Shown piece by piece: positions 10,701 to 18,283 of a DNA stretch of 64,000 bases. The translations under genes were made by a program, and so were the position numbers. The first letter of the stretch is position 1, and every line of letters starts with the position of its first letter. The notes under the pieces are model-generated. The model saw only the letters and a program-made list of their open reading frames with translations. It was not told the origin of the DNA and did no database searches. Source of the stretch: Clostridia bacterium (GTDB taxonomy: Bacteria; Bacillota; Clostridia; Christensenellales; CAG-138); the NCBI GenBank assembly GCA_017407205.1, contig JAFQXA010000016.1:62001-126000 (forward strand), written 5' to 3'.

Positions 10701-11556
10701 GATCCCCGTACTTTCATGGGAAACTGATACACACGGTACATACAAGGTAGAATTGTTTGCATTCGGCTCTGAATCAGAACCGCAGACAATCTATGTTGAC
10801 GGTATCAGAATTTACAATCCCATCGCTGATGACGATGCTGATGCACAGGCTGCACATAATGCATACAATACGCATAATGAGCTTAACCCGATGATTTACG
10901 AGATAAGACCTCTCTTGTTCGCAGCTGAATCGGGCGAAGAAATATCAAATGCAGTATTTATTGACGGTACGGCAGCTGTAACAGCAAGAAGTGATGCTTA
11001 CGAGCTTGGTCCTAACAACGAGCTTTACCTCGGTAAGAACCAGACTTTGACATTCAGCATCACAACAAGCGAATTGCCCTCGTCAATACAGCTTGGTGCT
11101 AAGTCACCCTATGGTCAGGAGGTAACCTTTACTGCTACATCAGCAGGCGTTGAGGTTCCGCTTACGCAGAAGCTCACAAGTGCAATGAATATGTATTACA
11201 ACATCACAAACGGTTTGAAGGTTGTAGCAAATTCGGACGGCACATACACAGCAACTGTTATTATCACAAACGTAAGCGCTACAGATGCAATCTTGTCCAT
11301 CACGGATATCAAGATCGTTGCGGGCAAGAACACAACAGCTGCAATTGACGCAGACCAGCAGCTTATCGATGCAGCAATTGCATACACGAATAAGGTAAAG
11401 GCTGAAGAAAATGATGGCGAGACAATCGTAATCATCGGCGGTGTTGAATACGAAAACGGTAAGACTATAAAGTCAACCTCCGTATTCAACTTTGAGACAG
11501 TATCAAAGAGCATATTCAAGAATATCTCCACATGGTACTTCTCATACTTGAGATAA
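4768..11556 (+). CDS. Giant secreted surface protein with VWA domain and PMBR-like repeats
   Basis: A 2262-residue secreted protein. An N-terminal signal peptide (KRFISIMLAVIMVLGLFPFG) ends near residue 25. Modules near residues 228-280, 408-460 and 1580-1635 follow the pattern I-x2-AA-x(n)-V-x-V-x(4)-Y-x3-A-A-x-L, with partner helices such as FARALAYYAKNGSLP (about 556) and FTRVLAYYADNGTLP (about 1725). These resemble pseudomurein-binding-type repeats. A von Willebrand A domain starts near 848 with MIDAS DNSKS and later FLTDGS. Pro/Thr linkers lie near 595-610 and 1540-1578. A beta-rich, possibly carbohydrate-binding region (NGTGFDIVSRT) lies near 1930. No LPXTG, SLH or dockerin is seen at the C terminus. 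ATG 4768 is chosen because AGGAG sits 9 bases before it; ATG 4759 directly abuts that site. Confidence 0.85.
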   Translation: MKRFISIMLAVIMVLGLFPFGTMAQTEEALNEKVTVGATNDGVEAVETEDKSASSKATQQLSGTYYQKVDDIDDTSAKYLIVYEGDDTPKVFTATQADGSIQGSAANAVEARVTQLGTLNGDGIYEITKADGTALTNYSKWYFSSSTTAAGDATAVASYIQNANNRYYLQGNTTVDEGKYFKLNPTSYKGLTNVTNYAIDTLMLRQYPVSPYTNGTYLWQKPVQTGLNEFTIEQIAQAANYIVKKQGYYMTQNPTTVTVAGTSMDYIDFYMMMAKAVVQLNGSGTKNTIIAYDSSYVAPTGGHYFSDSNTTASKANYVKWATTDISYAPTNSNKPQSNEVMTSKSEVWSHWAMGPLYTRILSDMYTSGSYSLPANAYIDSGAGTYKSSTTTAGAGTWTYETGVYYSTTFTARQIADAALKANIAYAGNGTLANLTSATTKIGNVTVTQYELYHLMTLALKALNTSATTTSTFKWEYITTGSSTTNMAANGTITKGSEDAITKDQYMNLVNRSYTWFVTNGNNAVLNYASNGIYATPTATSGTTSVTFSTGWVSYVRHWLVFARALAYYAKNGSLPASASIRVGKYTTNITATAAPSATVPTPPPAVDPNEANIPLPIPNNIYQDGAKPYADCMLVIPRASNRDADVRSLPSADTAVDFEDGLFLFAWWRSNYYYRTSYIRYTDGRYSDRFVFSPSRIVFTQLKSGGTNDNIVGPGLRSFQGDFYDRGTDIDGDGKLYQYTLLYNDYSSPASTDNNYKAEVVSSLPDAFSSFLHFMRPSYMTVYKEVSNPTVTLLEEEEEAPKLSSDDPLYPEEGSIAITKTAKGINWENTGVGEVELGAKGIGMRQYTDFVMILDNSKSLWEYNGSIQTSTAAAPKAMASWTAVDAFADIVLAPNKYTGEASNNRIALVSFNYYAKQLQDFTNDISKIKAGSETAFTYYKGDGATNYDDAFRKANEYLASRTAEERATRDAVIIFLTDGSPSFYNDNHTWNHWGVADGGLTYTGTESNYKYGQESGNSTVGYSKVIARWYGALAVDVASRTGARLDDNARWQNTSQDGKFASTIDYRILEDVFMYSSMTNNLGNEQYFRTDGGEAQMMKRGVMSATHMYSDKSKEEYDAEIHVVGLDVAAGSTATSILDGDMTRWVNFPVMFYTGAECLEVIESIATDENHIYMADSGNLVEKFEEIAANYVLPPATDTELVDVMGEDYDLQFEPFNNGTSTVNPTIVLRQYSIITRDMIGATINGEVVTEAHVGNRDTSKAPVVLETITLTAEGAATSSAVSGDIWTGDASTGTINGKYVKYDFATETFTSNMDVINEEEYTLTYNVYLTGSLEGERPQGVYDTNEVATLSYTNIDGNEVTKVFPVPNLPWGGAVTHYEYYLVNQAGIPVNFAGQTVGTEARVVVYGPINKELNLFQTSGSQAINASDNLPRGYTLYNPDTSYQVTTGAGGSITVVDNGTPKTTLLINDNPDNSYVAFAVVYNQGALNDFMVLDFDKKVQLDVTKNDIMQNPKLVGLALNTVGDAVTAVEYVPAPGQTIVPTPTPTKAPTPTPKTTPTQAPTSTPTQAPTPTPAPDNIFTIAEVAQAAKTALAGYTNNTPFYESGITVDRVTVTQPNYYIICAQAIQDIYNNKTTATYKKADYNYGQPTLVANYDLKQNGATPTTATKAFYMNYAIRQTVYVTTGGGATTGCAGASASYPTTDSNANGFPVTGYSGQMTYEAALLMFTRVLAYYADNGTLPNSVTLQSVPTTYSSKNVKNDLKLNVAGNEILAATGDTETYSVPLGATTLIKPTLETEVTGLYGNASIVDGKVQYEMTQFLNGNERLFCWIQAGNNNLYSPSALWIMPATNVYYEDTFATGTESENATRIYFNGNWTTIGTPQDEFQSSNGELYGYDSSYGDDTGDSNGSTKVLVSTSTNTNSAAMSFVFNGTGFDIVSRTTTTSGKMLYRITNVKTGKIISQKVVDTVYKSGSLYQIPVLSWETDTHGTYKVELFAFGSESEPQTIYVDGIRIYNPIADDDADAQAAHNAYNTHNELNPMIYEIRPLLFAAESGEEISNAVFIDGTAAVTARSDAYELGPNNELYLGKNQTLTFSITTSELPSSIQLGAKSPYGQEVTFTATSAGVEVPLTQKLTSAMNMYYNITNGLKVVANSDGTYTATVIITNVSATDAILSITDIKIVAGKNTTAAIDADQQLIDAAIAYTNKVKAEENDGETIVIIGGVEYENGKTIKSTSVFNFETVSKSIFKNISTWYFSYLR

Positions 11557-11563
11557 ACTAACC

Positions 11564-11596
11564 AAAAAGCGTGCCCGTAAAAGGGCACGCTTTTTT
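11564..11596 (+). terminator. Rho-independent terminator of the giant VWA gene
   Basis: Stem AAAAAGCGTGCCC, loop GTAAAA, stem GGGCACGCTTTTTT, eight bases after the stop codon. Confidence 0.9.
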
Positions 11597-11662
11597 GAAG
11601 TTATAACTTATAGTGAATATTGAATAAGTTAAGTAAAACTCCGCTTCACAAAGCGGAGTTTT
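11596..11662 (+). repeat. Palindromic terminator-like repeat, copy 3 (left arm plus hairpin)
   Basis: Shares the left arm (GAAGTTATAACTTATAG, then TGAATATTGAATAAG) with copies 1 and 4, and the hairpin ACTCCGCTT-cac-AAGCGGAGT at 11635-11662. The right arm is absent; a different stretch with CCTTCCCTTTACATAAGGG follows. It abuts the preceding terminator, so two terminators are stacked. The remainder to 11769 holds nothing else I can name. Confidence 0.8.
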
Positions 11663-11769
11663 ATCGTGATTTTACATAACAATCCTTCCCTTTACATAAG
11701 GGAGGTTGAGGATATCACCGATGCTTTTGTCTGATATGCAAGCAAAATATTGAAGCTCTTGATTAAAAT

Positions 11770-11798
11770 AAAAGCCATCGGAATAACCAATGGCTTTT
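11770..11798 (-). terminator. Terminator downstream of metY
   Basis: AAAAGCCAT and ATGGCTTTT pair around a short loop; T-rich on both sides, so it can act in both directions. It lies 25 bases after the metY stop. Confidence 0.75.
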
Positions 11799-11822
11799 GA
11801 ATATTAACTGTGTGATTATACT

Positions 11823-13085
11823 TTATACCTTTGCAAAGCCTTTTTCTATGTCTGCCAAGATATCGTCAACATCTTCAAGACCTACGGAGAAGCGAATCAT
11901 ACCGCCCTCGATGCCGGCGGCGACAAGCTGCTCGTCAGTAAGCTGACGGTGAGTTTCGCTTGCAGGGTGAAGAACACAGGTGCGAATGTCTGCAACGTGA
12001 ACTTCGTTTGAAGCAAGCTCAAGTGAGTTCATGAAGCGCATTGCTGCCTCCTTACCGCCCTTTATAACGAATGAGATAACACCGCTTGAACCCTTGAGGT
12101 ATTTCTTGCCGAGCTCATAGCTTGCATCGCTCTCAAGACCGGGGTATGTAACGCTTTCAACTTTCTCGTGCTGTTCAAGATACTTTGCAACCTTCAAAGC
12201 GTTTTCGCAATACTGCTTCATTCTGACTGAAAGTGTTTCAAGACCTAAATTGAGCAAAAACGCAGAGTGAGCAGCAGGATATACACCAAAGTCGCGCATG
12301 AGCTGCATTCTTGCTTTTGTGATGTAAGCAGCCTTACCGTATGTGTCAATGTAGGAAATGCCGTGGTATGACTCGTCGGGCTCTGTGATGCCGGGGAAGT
12401 TGCCCTTTGTCCAGTCGAAATTACCGCTGTCAACTATAACACCGCCAACCTGAACAGCGTGACCGTCCATATACTTGGTTGTTGAGTGAATTACTATATC
12501 AGCACCAAAGTCAAAGGGCTTGCAGAGTATGGGGGTTGCAAATGTATTGTCAACTATAAGGGGAACATTGTGCTCGTGAGCTATGCGTGCAAAACGCTCG
12601 ATATCAAGAACGGACAATGCAGGGTTTGCGATTGTTTCGCCGAAAACTGCCTTTGTGTTGGGCTTGAAAGCCTTGCTGATTTCCTCATCAGTTGCGTTCT
12701 TGTCAACAAATATGCACTCAATACCCATCTTCTTGAATGTGAATGCAAAGAGGTTAACAGTACCGCCGTAAATTTCGCTTGTGCTTATAAAGCTGTCACC
12801 TGCATCGCAGATGTTGAGGATTGAAAGCATACTTGCTGCCTGACCTGAGGTCGTGCACATTGCACCTACACCGCCCTCAAGTTCTGCAATCTTTCTTTCA
12901 ACAGCCATAACTGTCGGGTTTGCGAATCTTGAATATATGAGTGAGCGTGTCGGCTCGTCAAAAACAGCCGCTACTTCTTCTGTTGAGTCATAAACATAGG
13001 TCGTACTCTGAACTATGGGCATTACTCTCGGCTCCGTATTGCCGGGTGTATAACCTGAATGCAAACACTTGGTTGCGTCTTTCAT
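11823..13085 (-). CDS. metY: O-acetylhomoserine sulfhydrylase (Cys/Met metabolism PLP enzyme)
   Basis: A 420-residue PLP enzyme of the gamma family. It makes homocysteine (or methionine) from O-acetylhomoserine and sulfide (or methanethiol). Features seen: N-terminal TKCLHSGYTPGNTEPRVMPIVQSTTYVYDS, the PLP-binding IVDNTFATPILCKPFDFGADIVIHSTTKYMDGH with the Schiff-base Lys in STTKY, and a C-terminal HPASETHRQLT. The length and the HxAQVGGV-like segment (HAVQVGGVIVDSG) match OAH sulfhydrylases rather than cystathionine gamma-synthase. The start has GGAGG 7 bases upstream. It stands as a single gene with its own promoter and terminator; no SAM riboswitch or T-box is visible in the short leader. 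Confidence 0.9.
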   Translation of the reverse strand: MKDATKCLHSGYTPGNTEPRVMPIVQSTTYVYDSTEEVAAVFDEPTRSLIYSRFANPTVMAVERKIAELEGGVGAMCTTSGQAASMLSILNICDAGDSFISTSEIYGGTVNLFAFTFKKMGIECIFVDKNATDEEISKAFKPNTKAVFGETIANPALSVLDIERFARIAHEHNVPLIVDNTFATPILCKPFDFGADIVIHSTTKYMDGHAVQVGGVIVDSGNFDWTKGNFPGITEPDESYHGISYIDTYGKAAYITKARMQLMRDFGVYPAAHSAFLLNLGLETLSVRMKQYCENALKVAKYLEQHEKVESVTYPGLESDASYELGKKYLKGSSGVISFVIKGGKEAAMRFMNSLELASNEVHVADIRTCVLHPASETHRQLTDEQLVAAGIEGGMIRFSVGLEDVDDILADIEKGFAKV

Positions 13086-13115
13086 AATCTTTCCTCCAAT
13101 TTGTTGTTAAAGTAT

Positions 13116-13121
13116 ATTATA
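13116..13121 (-). promoter_or_regulatory. Extended -10 promoter of metY
   Basis: On the minus strand TGATATAAT gives an extended -10 (TG-n-TATAAT) 31 bases before the metY ATG. The -35 (ATGAAA, 16 bp upstream) is poor and lies in the end of rpiB. Confidence 0.45.
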
Positions 13122-13126
13122 TCACA

Positions 13127-13573
13127 TTATTTTTCGTTTTCATATGCGGATATTTTTTCGATTCTGCGTGCATGGCGTTCATCGCCCGAAAAAGGGGTGG
13201 AAAGCCATGTGGAAGCGATTTCTTTTGCAAGCTCTATGCCGATTATTCTGCCGCCGAGTGCAAGCACATTCGAGTCATTATGCTCGCGTGTGAGCTTTGC
13301 CATGAGCGGGTCCGTGCAAAGTGCACAGCGAATGTTTTTGACCTTGTTTGCACATATGGACACGCCGATACCCGTACCGCAAATTACAATGCCTTTTTCG
13401 ACAGTACCGTCTGCAACGGCTTCTGCAAGAGGGAAAGCATAGTCTGAATAATCTATGCTGTCCGTGCTGTAACAGCCCATGTCAACAACTTCATAGCCAA
13501 GTGATGTAAGATAGGGGATAAGCGTTTGTTTATACTCAAATCCACCGTGATCGCTTGCAATAGCAATTTTCAT
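13127..13573 (-). CDS. rpiB: Ribose-5-phosphate isomerase B
   Basis: A 148-residue RpiB/LacAB-family isomerase interconverting ribose 5-phosphate and ribulose 5-phosphate. Seen motifs: SDHGGFEYKQTL at the N terminus, GTEKGIVICGTGIGVSICANK with the catalytic Cys, and CTDPLMAKLTREHNDSNVLALGGRIIG. The length equals the family norm. It is the last gene in a run prmC-capA-prfA-tsaC-phosphatase-rpiB in which spacing is short. This RpiB next to TsaC and a low-molecular-weight phosphatase is a classic Firmicute order. Confidence 0.94.
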   Translation of the reverse strand: MKIAIASDHGGFEYKQTLIPYLTSLGYEVVDMGCYSTDSIDYSDYAFPLAEAVADGTVEKGIVICGTGIGVSICANKVKNIRCALCTDPLMAKLTREHNDSNVLALGGRIIGIELAKEIASTWLSTPFSGDERHARRIEKISAYENEK

Positions 13574-13600
13574 AATTCTTCCTCCGTCAGGTTTTATATA

Positions 13601-14038
13601 TTATAATGATTCCTCGATTTTATCGGCAATTTTCATAACAAGCTCCTCGATAACAAGTGCTGTTTCATAGTAAACTTCATCGTCACCGCCATAGGGGTCC
13701 AAAACATCACCGCAAGTGCCGATGAACTCATGAAGCGTGTAAGCATTTTTTGTGTTCAGGTATGCTCTGTGCTGCCTCGTCATGCAAAGTATAAAGTCTG
13801 CATTTTTTATTATATCATCATCAATCTGCACGGACACGTGTGAAAAACTGTTTATCCCAAGCCGTGAAAGTGCAGATTTTGCACCGTGGGACATGGGCGA
13901 TGAGTCTGCAAACAGACCGGCACTTTTTACCGTGAGCTTATCTTTTAAGTTCCTGCGCTCGATTTCACGAGCGAAAATGGCGTGCGCCATAGGGCTTCTG
14001 CACGTGTTGCCCGTACATACAAAAAGTACCGTTTTCAT
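13601..14038 (-). CDS. Low-molecular-weight protein phosphatase (YwlE-like)
   Basis: A 145-residue cytosolic phosphatase. The P-loop VCTGNTCRSPMA places nucleophile Cys8 and Arg14 in the CX5R motif, and DPYGGDDEVYYE supplies the general-acid Asp. The CTGNTCRSPMA form with Thr rather than Ile/Leu near the Cys is typical of the YwlE arginine-phosphatase group; that assignment is inferred. It lies between tsaC (8-base gap) and rpiB, as in Bacillus ywlC-ywlE-rpiB. Confidence 0.9.
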   Translation of the reverse strand: MKTVLFVCTGNTCRSPMAHAIFAREIERRNLKDKLTVKSAGLFADSSPMSHGAKSALSRLGINSFSHVSVQIDDDIIKNADFILCMTRQHRAYLNTKNAYTLHEFIGTCGDVLDPYGGDDEVYYETALVIEELVMKIADKIEESL

Positions 14039-14046
14039 TTTATCAC

Positions 14047-15072
14047 CTAAATGACCTTAAATCCCGAAGCACGAAGCAGCCTGTTCATGTATGCAAGCCC
14101 TTCATCAGTACTTTCGATGGCTTCTGTCAATATACAGTCATATTTGCTCCCATGCTCGCGAAGAAGTGAAAACAAATTCGCACACATGGAAATAGGATTA
14201 CTGCTGTCCCCTATTGTAACACAGGGAAGGTCTTCATAAAAGGGAAACGATGAAAGCGTTGAGAAAATTATGCATTTTTTCCCGGATGAAGTATACTCAT
14301 AAAACAATGCTTTTATCTTTTCGGATGCCTCTTTTGGGCTTCCCGAAGCTATTATAACCTCGGCATCGGGAGCGTAGTGCTTGTATTTAAGTCCCGGTGA
14401 CAAAACCTTTTCGTCGCACTTTAGCGGTGAAAGAACGGCGCTTGCAATTTCCACCTTGCCTATTACGCTCTCAATCATCGCGGGAGTTATCGCACCGGGG
14501 CGCAAAATTGTAGGCGTACCGACAAGGGAGAGAACTGTTGATTCAACACCGCAGGCACATTTGCCGCCGTCTATTATTGCGTTTATCTTGCCGTCCATGT
14601 CATGAAGCACATGCTCAAATGAAGTAGGGCTTGGGCGAGAGCTCATGTTTGCACTCGGTGCGGCTACGGGCACACCTGCCTCTTCTATAAGCTTGAGTGC
14701 GACATCGTGCTTTGGCATACGGACAGCAACAGTATCAAGCGAAGCCGTGACCTCACTTGGAACACGAGCACTTTTTTTATATATAAGCGTCAAAGGTCCC
14801 GGCCAGAAAGCATCGATAAGCTTCAATGCCGTGTCGGGGACGCTTTCCCAAAGCGAATAAAGCATTTCCTTATCTGCAATGTGGAGTATGAGGGGATTGT
14901 CGTTTGGTCTTCCCTTAGCCTTGAAAATACCGTTTACAGCATTGCCGTCAAGCCCGTTTGCACCGAGTCCGTAAACCGTCTCTGTCGGAAACGCAACAAG
15001 ACCACCTGCACGAATTATATCAGAGCAGGTTGGTATAAAATCATTGTTTGCATTGAAGTAAAGGGTGTTCAA
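14047..15072 (-). CDS. tsaC: L-threonylcarbamoyladenylate synthase
   Basis: A 341-residue two-domain Sua5/YwlC-type enzyme that makes threonylcarbamoyl-AMP for t6A37 of ANN-decoding tRNAs. Seen: [43 protein letters not shown], and GVESTVLSL. The C-terminal Sua5 domain follows a linker near residue 205. The start is TTG at 15072, overlapping the prfA stop as TTGA, with GGGAGA six bases upstream; no ATG fits better. Confidence 0.92.
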   Translation of the reverse strand: MNTLYFNANNDFIPTCSDIIRAGGLVAFPTETVYGLGANGLDGNAVNGIFKAKGRPNDNPLILHIADKEMLYSLWESVPDTALKLIDAFWPGPLTLIYKKSARVPSEVTASLDTVAVRMPKHDVALKLIEEAGVPVAAPSANMSSRPSPTSFEHVLHDMDGKINAIIDGGKCACGVESTVLSLVGTPTILRPGAITPAMIESVIGKVEIASAVLSPLKCDEKVLSPGLKYKHYAPDAEVIIASGSPKEASEKIKALFYEYTSSGKKCIIFSTLSSFPFYEDLPCVTIGDSSNPISMCANLFSLLREHGSKYDCILTEAIESTDEGLAYMNRLLRASGFKVI

Positions 15073-16136
15073 TCGCTTTCTCCCGATAATTGTGCTGTTC
15101 TTTGTGCAAGAATCAAGCCGTCGATTATTTCGTCCATATCACCGTCAAGGAATGTGTCAAGGCGGTAAAGCGTCATGTTTATGCGATGGTCGGTAATTCT
15201 TCCCTGAGGAAAATTATATGTGCGTATGCGTTCGCTTCTGTCACCGCTTCCAACCATGCTCTTTCTGTCCTGTGCGGCAGCTTCTGCCTGCTCGCGTGCA
15301 TAGAGGTCAAAAAGACGGCTCTTTAAAACACGCATTGCCTTGTCCTTGTTCTTGTGCTGACTGCGCTCATCCTGGCACTGAACAACAAGACCGGTGGGAA
15401 TATGTGTTATGCGGATAGCACTCTCTGTTTTGTTAACGTGTTGACCGCCTGCACCGCCGCTTCTGTATGTATCTATCTGTAAATCATTGGGGTTTATCTC
15501 AACTTCGACATCGTCCGCTTCAACCATTACGGCAACCGTCGCAGCACTTGTGTGAATTCTGCCCTGGGACTCGGTCTCGGGAACACGCTGAACGCGGTGG
15601 ACACCGCTTTCATACTTCATGCGTGAGTATGCGCCCTTGCCCGAAAGTGAAAGCGAAACTTCCTTTACGCCGCCCATCTCGGTCATGTTATCATTTAAGA
15701 TTTCCGTTTTAAAACCGTTACGCTCTGCATAGCGCAAGTACATACGCAATAAATCCGCACCAAAAAGAGCAGCCTCGTCACCGCCCGTGCCTGCGCGTAT
15801 TTCGATGATTACGTTTCTGTCATCATTCGGGTCCTTGGGCAGGAGGAGAATTTTTAATTCCTCGGTCAATGCTTCGGATTCTGCCTCAAGCTCGTGAAGC
15901 TCTTCATTTATAAGCTCACGCATCTGGGCATCTGCTTCTGCAAGCAATTCTTTGCAGTCAGCAAGCTCTTGCGCGTTCTTTTCAAAACGCAGGTATGTTG
16001 CAACTATATCCTCAAGCTGTGCATGCTCTTTTGTCATCTCAAGCCACTTTGAGTAATCGTTCATCGCATCGGGCAATGAAAGAAACTCTGTAAGCTCGTC
16101 GTATCTTGCTTTTATGTTTTTGAGTTTGTTAAGCAT
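15069..16136 (-). CDS. prfA: Peptide chain release factor 1
   Basis: A 355-residue class I release factor for UAA/UAG. The peptidyl hydrolysis motif GGQ is seen in [19 protein letters not shown], and [15 protein letters not shown] marks the C-terminal end of the family. The decoding segment lies in domain 2 around [22 protein letters not shown]. Its modifying enzyme PrmC is encoded two genes upstream, with capA between them. Length and start (ATG 16136) match the family. Confidence 0.96.
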   Translation of the reverse strand: MLNKLKNIKARYDELTEFLSLPDAMNDYSKWLEMTKEHAQLEDIVATYLRFEKNAQELADCKELLAEADAQMRELINEELHELEAESEALTEELKILLLPKDPNDDRNVIIEIRAGTGGDEAALFGADLLRMYLRYAERNGFKTEILNDNMTEMGGVKEVSLSLSGKGAYSRMKYESGVHRVQRVPETESQGRIHTSAATVAVMVEADDVEVEINPNDLQIDTYRSGGAGGQHVNKTESAIRITHIPTGLVVQCQDERSQHKNKDKAMRVLKSRLFDLYAREQAEAAAQDRKSMVGSGDRSERIRTYNFPQGRITDHRINMTLYRLDTFLDGDMDEIIDGLILAQRTAQLSGESD

Positions 16137-16157
16137 AAAAAATCCTTTAAATTTTAT

Positions 16158-17462
16158 TTAGTCCATAATTTTGGCATTATCTGTTCCGCATACCTTTAAA
16201 ATGTGTTCACGGCATTTTTCTATATTGCGTTCCTCCTTTGAGGATAGCTCTTCAAAGGGCGTAATGCGTGAAATGTCTGAATAACAGGGGAGTGTCTGAT
16301 GCAAACGCTCGCCTGTTGAAAGGGACTGGCGAAGGCAGTAAACAGGTAAATATTTAAGCTCTGTAACGCTTACTTTCTGTGTCTGAGCGTTTTTTGTAAG
16401 CTCCATTGAAAGAAAGAGACCGTAATGCGTAAGGTCGGGTGACATATTGGAGATAAAATTGCCAAGCGAGTAAATTACGGGAACGCTTATTTCCTCGCCG
16501 TCACGAGTAGCTTGGATCCATTTGATTGGCTGTACCACATGTGGGTGTGAGCCGACTATCGCATCAACGCCGTATTCTATGAGCTCACGCGCCGTTCTTT
16601 CCTGCGTGCTGTCCTGAACATTCTCATATTCATCGCCCCAATGCACACAAGCTATTATAAACTCTGCACCGCCCTCTCTGCAAGCGGATATGTCTTTTGC
16701 AAAAAACTCGGGATTCTGATAAAGCCTTGCAACAGCATAATCACGCTCAGTTGAGGACAAGCGGTCATTATAGCCGTTTATACTGTCGGTCGCACAAACA
16801 ATGCCCACCTTTATGCCGTTTATATCAATAATGAGTGGAGTTTCCCTGTCCTCCTGTGAAAGGAATGTGCCCGTTCTCAAAATGCCTGCATTTTTTATGG
16901 TTTCAATTGTTCTGTAAAGCCCGCCTATATCACGGTCCAAACTGTGATTGTTAGCTGTTGTCAAAACATCAAAGCCAAGCTCTCTGAGGTTTTCTGCAAG
17001 CTCATCGGGTGAGCTGAACTCCTGAAAAGGACTTGATGGGTTGGGATTATCGGGAGTCGGCGGACGGGGATCGCCAATGTTTTGAGTATATGCATACTCC
17101 TCGCCTCCAAATGTGCCTTCGAAATTGCCGACCATAACATCTACACTCGAAAAGAGCTCTCTCATGGGCTCAAAACTGCGTGTGAAGTCATATGTGCCGT
17201 CGTCTTTCTTAGCGGTCGCAATCTGGCTTTTCATCATCAGAATATCACCGACAAAGCCAAAAGTCGCCACACAATCCGTAGGAGAGGGAGTAGGAGAGGG
17301 GGTAGGCTCAGCGGTTACTGAAACTGTCGGCATCGTTGTCGCGGACACCGAAACATCCTGCTTCGAGCTTGGAGCTGACAACAGCTGCAAAGCAAATGCA
17401 GTAACAAAAATTGCAAGCACGAAAAGCACACAAAGCGTGATAATCAACAATGATTTTTTCAT
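16158..17462 (-). CDS. CapA-family (poly-gamma-glutamate capsule type) metallophosphatase-like protein
   Basis: A 434-residue protein. A single N-terminal membrane anchor (LLIITLCVLFVLAIFVTAFAL) precedes a Thr/Pro/Ser linker (residues about 35-62) and an extracellular PGA_cap domain. Seen motifs: FGFVGDILMMKSQI, NFEGTFGG, TANNHSLDRDIGGLYRT, CVHWGDEY, and GSHPHVVQPIKW. The domain is related to calcineurin-like phosphoesterases. Members act in polyglutamate capsule export or have unknown cell-wall roles; no capBC genes are in the window, so capsule synthesis is not supported. ATG overlaps the prmC stop (ATGA). Confidence 0.88.
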   Translation of the reverse strand: MKKSLLIITLCVLFVLAIFVTAFALQLLSAPSSKQDVSVSATTMPTVSVTAEPTPSPTPSPTDCVATFGFVGDILMMKSQIATAKKDDGTYDFTRSFEPMRELFSSVDVMVGNFEGTFGGEEYAYTQNIGDPRPPTPDNPNPSSPFQEFSSPDELAENLRELGFDVLTTANNHSLDRDIGGLYRTIETIKNAGILRTGTFLSQEDRETPLIIDINGIKVGIVCATDSINGYNDRLSSTERDYAVARLYQNPEFFAKDISACREGGAEFIIACVHWGDEYENVQDSTQERTARELIEYGVDAIVGSHPHVVQPIKWIQATRDGEEISVPVIYSLGNFISNMSPDLTHYGLFLSMELTKNAQTQKVSVTELKYLPVYCLRQSLSTGERLHQTLPCYSDISRITPFEELSSKEERNIEKCREHILKVCGTDNAKIMD

Positions 17463-18283
17463 GAGTTTTCCACCACCACTACTCTGTCGTTGCCCGACAG
17501 GTCTTTTATGACAAAGCTTTTTTCAAAAAGTGAAGATACGGACACGCCTTGGTCGTAACCTATTTCAAGAAGCATTTTTCCGCCTGCATTCAAAAATCTT
17601 TTGTATTCTCCTGAAATAATACGGTAAAAGTCAAGCCCGTCTCTTCCACCGTCAAGTGCGAGGTGAGGCTCTTTTTTCACTTCCTCGTCAAGCGTTTTTA
17701 TAACATCCGTTTGTATGTACGGCGGATTGCAAACTATGAAATCGTATGTTTTTTGAATGTTTGAAAACATATCGGTTTTTATAATCTGTGCATCAAGCGA
17801 AAGTGAGTCTGCATTTTTTCTGCTCAAAGAAAGCGCATCATCACTTATGTCTGCAAGCGTTAAGTCAACGTTCGCTTTTGCAAGTTTTTTTATTGCAAGC
17901 CCGATTATTCCGCTTCCGCAGCACAGGTCAAGGAGTGAAAATGTGTCAAGCCCTTTTGCAAAATCAAGAGCTTTTATAACAAGCGTTTCCGTATCACTCC
18001 TTGGTATAAGTACATTCTCATTTACGAAAAAGGGAAGCCCCATAAATTCCCACCTGCCGAGTATGTACTGAATGGGGGTATGGTGTAAACGCCTGTTTAC
18101 AGCATCACAAAAAAGCATTGCATTTTCTTCGCCGGCTTCTTCGTTCATGTTAAGTAAAAGCTTGCTTTCATCAATACCGAAAAAGTGACACAAAAGAAGC
18201 CGTGCTTCAAAAGTCGCACTTTCCCCGAAAATCGGAGAAAGTGCGTTTGCTGCGTCTTTAAAAAGTTGTGAAAATGTGCTCAT
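17459..18283 (-). CDS. prmC: Release factor glutamine methyltransferase
   Basis: A 274-residue SAM-dependent enzyme methylating the Gln of the GGQ motif in release factors. Seen: LLDLCCGSGIIGLAI for SAM binding and the catalytic DFIVCNPPYIQ (NPPY). The N-terminal helical domain shows YILGRWEFMGLPFFVNENVLIPRSDTE. The start ATG 18283 is chosen over an upstream TTG (18316) because it overlaps the DUF1385 stop as ATGA. Together with prfA it forms a functional pair, here split by capA. Confidence 0.93.
   Translation of the reverse strand: MSTFSQLFKDAANALSPIFGESATFEARLLLCHFFGIDESKLLLNMNEEAGEENAMLFCDAVNRRLHHTPIQYILGRWEFMGLPFFVNENVLIPRSDTETLVIKALDFAKGLDTFSLLDLCCGSGIIGLAIKKLAKANVDLTLADISDDALSLSRKNADSLSLDAQIIKTDMFSNIQKTYDFIVCNPPYIQTDVIKTLDEEVKKEPHLALDGGRDGLDFYRIISGEYKRFLNAGGKMLLEIGYDQGVSVSSLFEKSFVIKDLSGNDRVVVVENS

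Noticed and set aside
16158..17462. Capsule operon
   Set aside because: Only a CapA-type protein is present; no capB or capC neighbours are seen.
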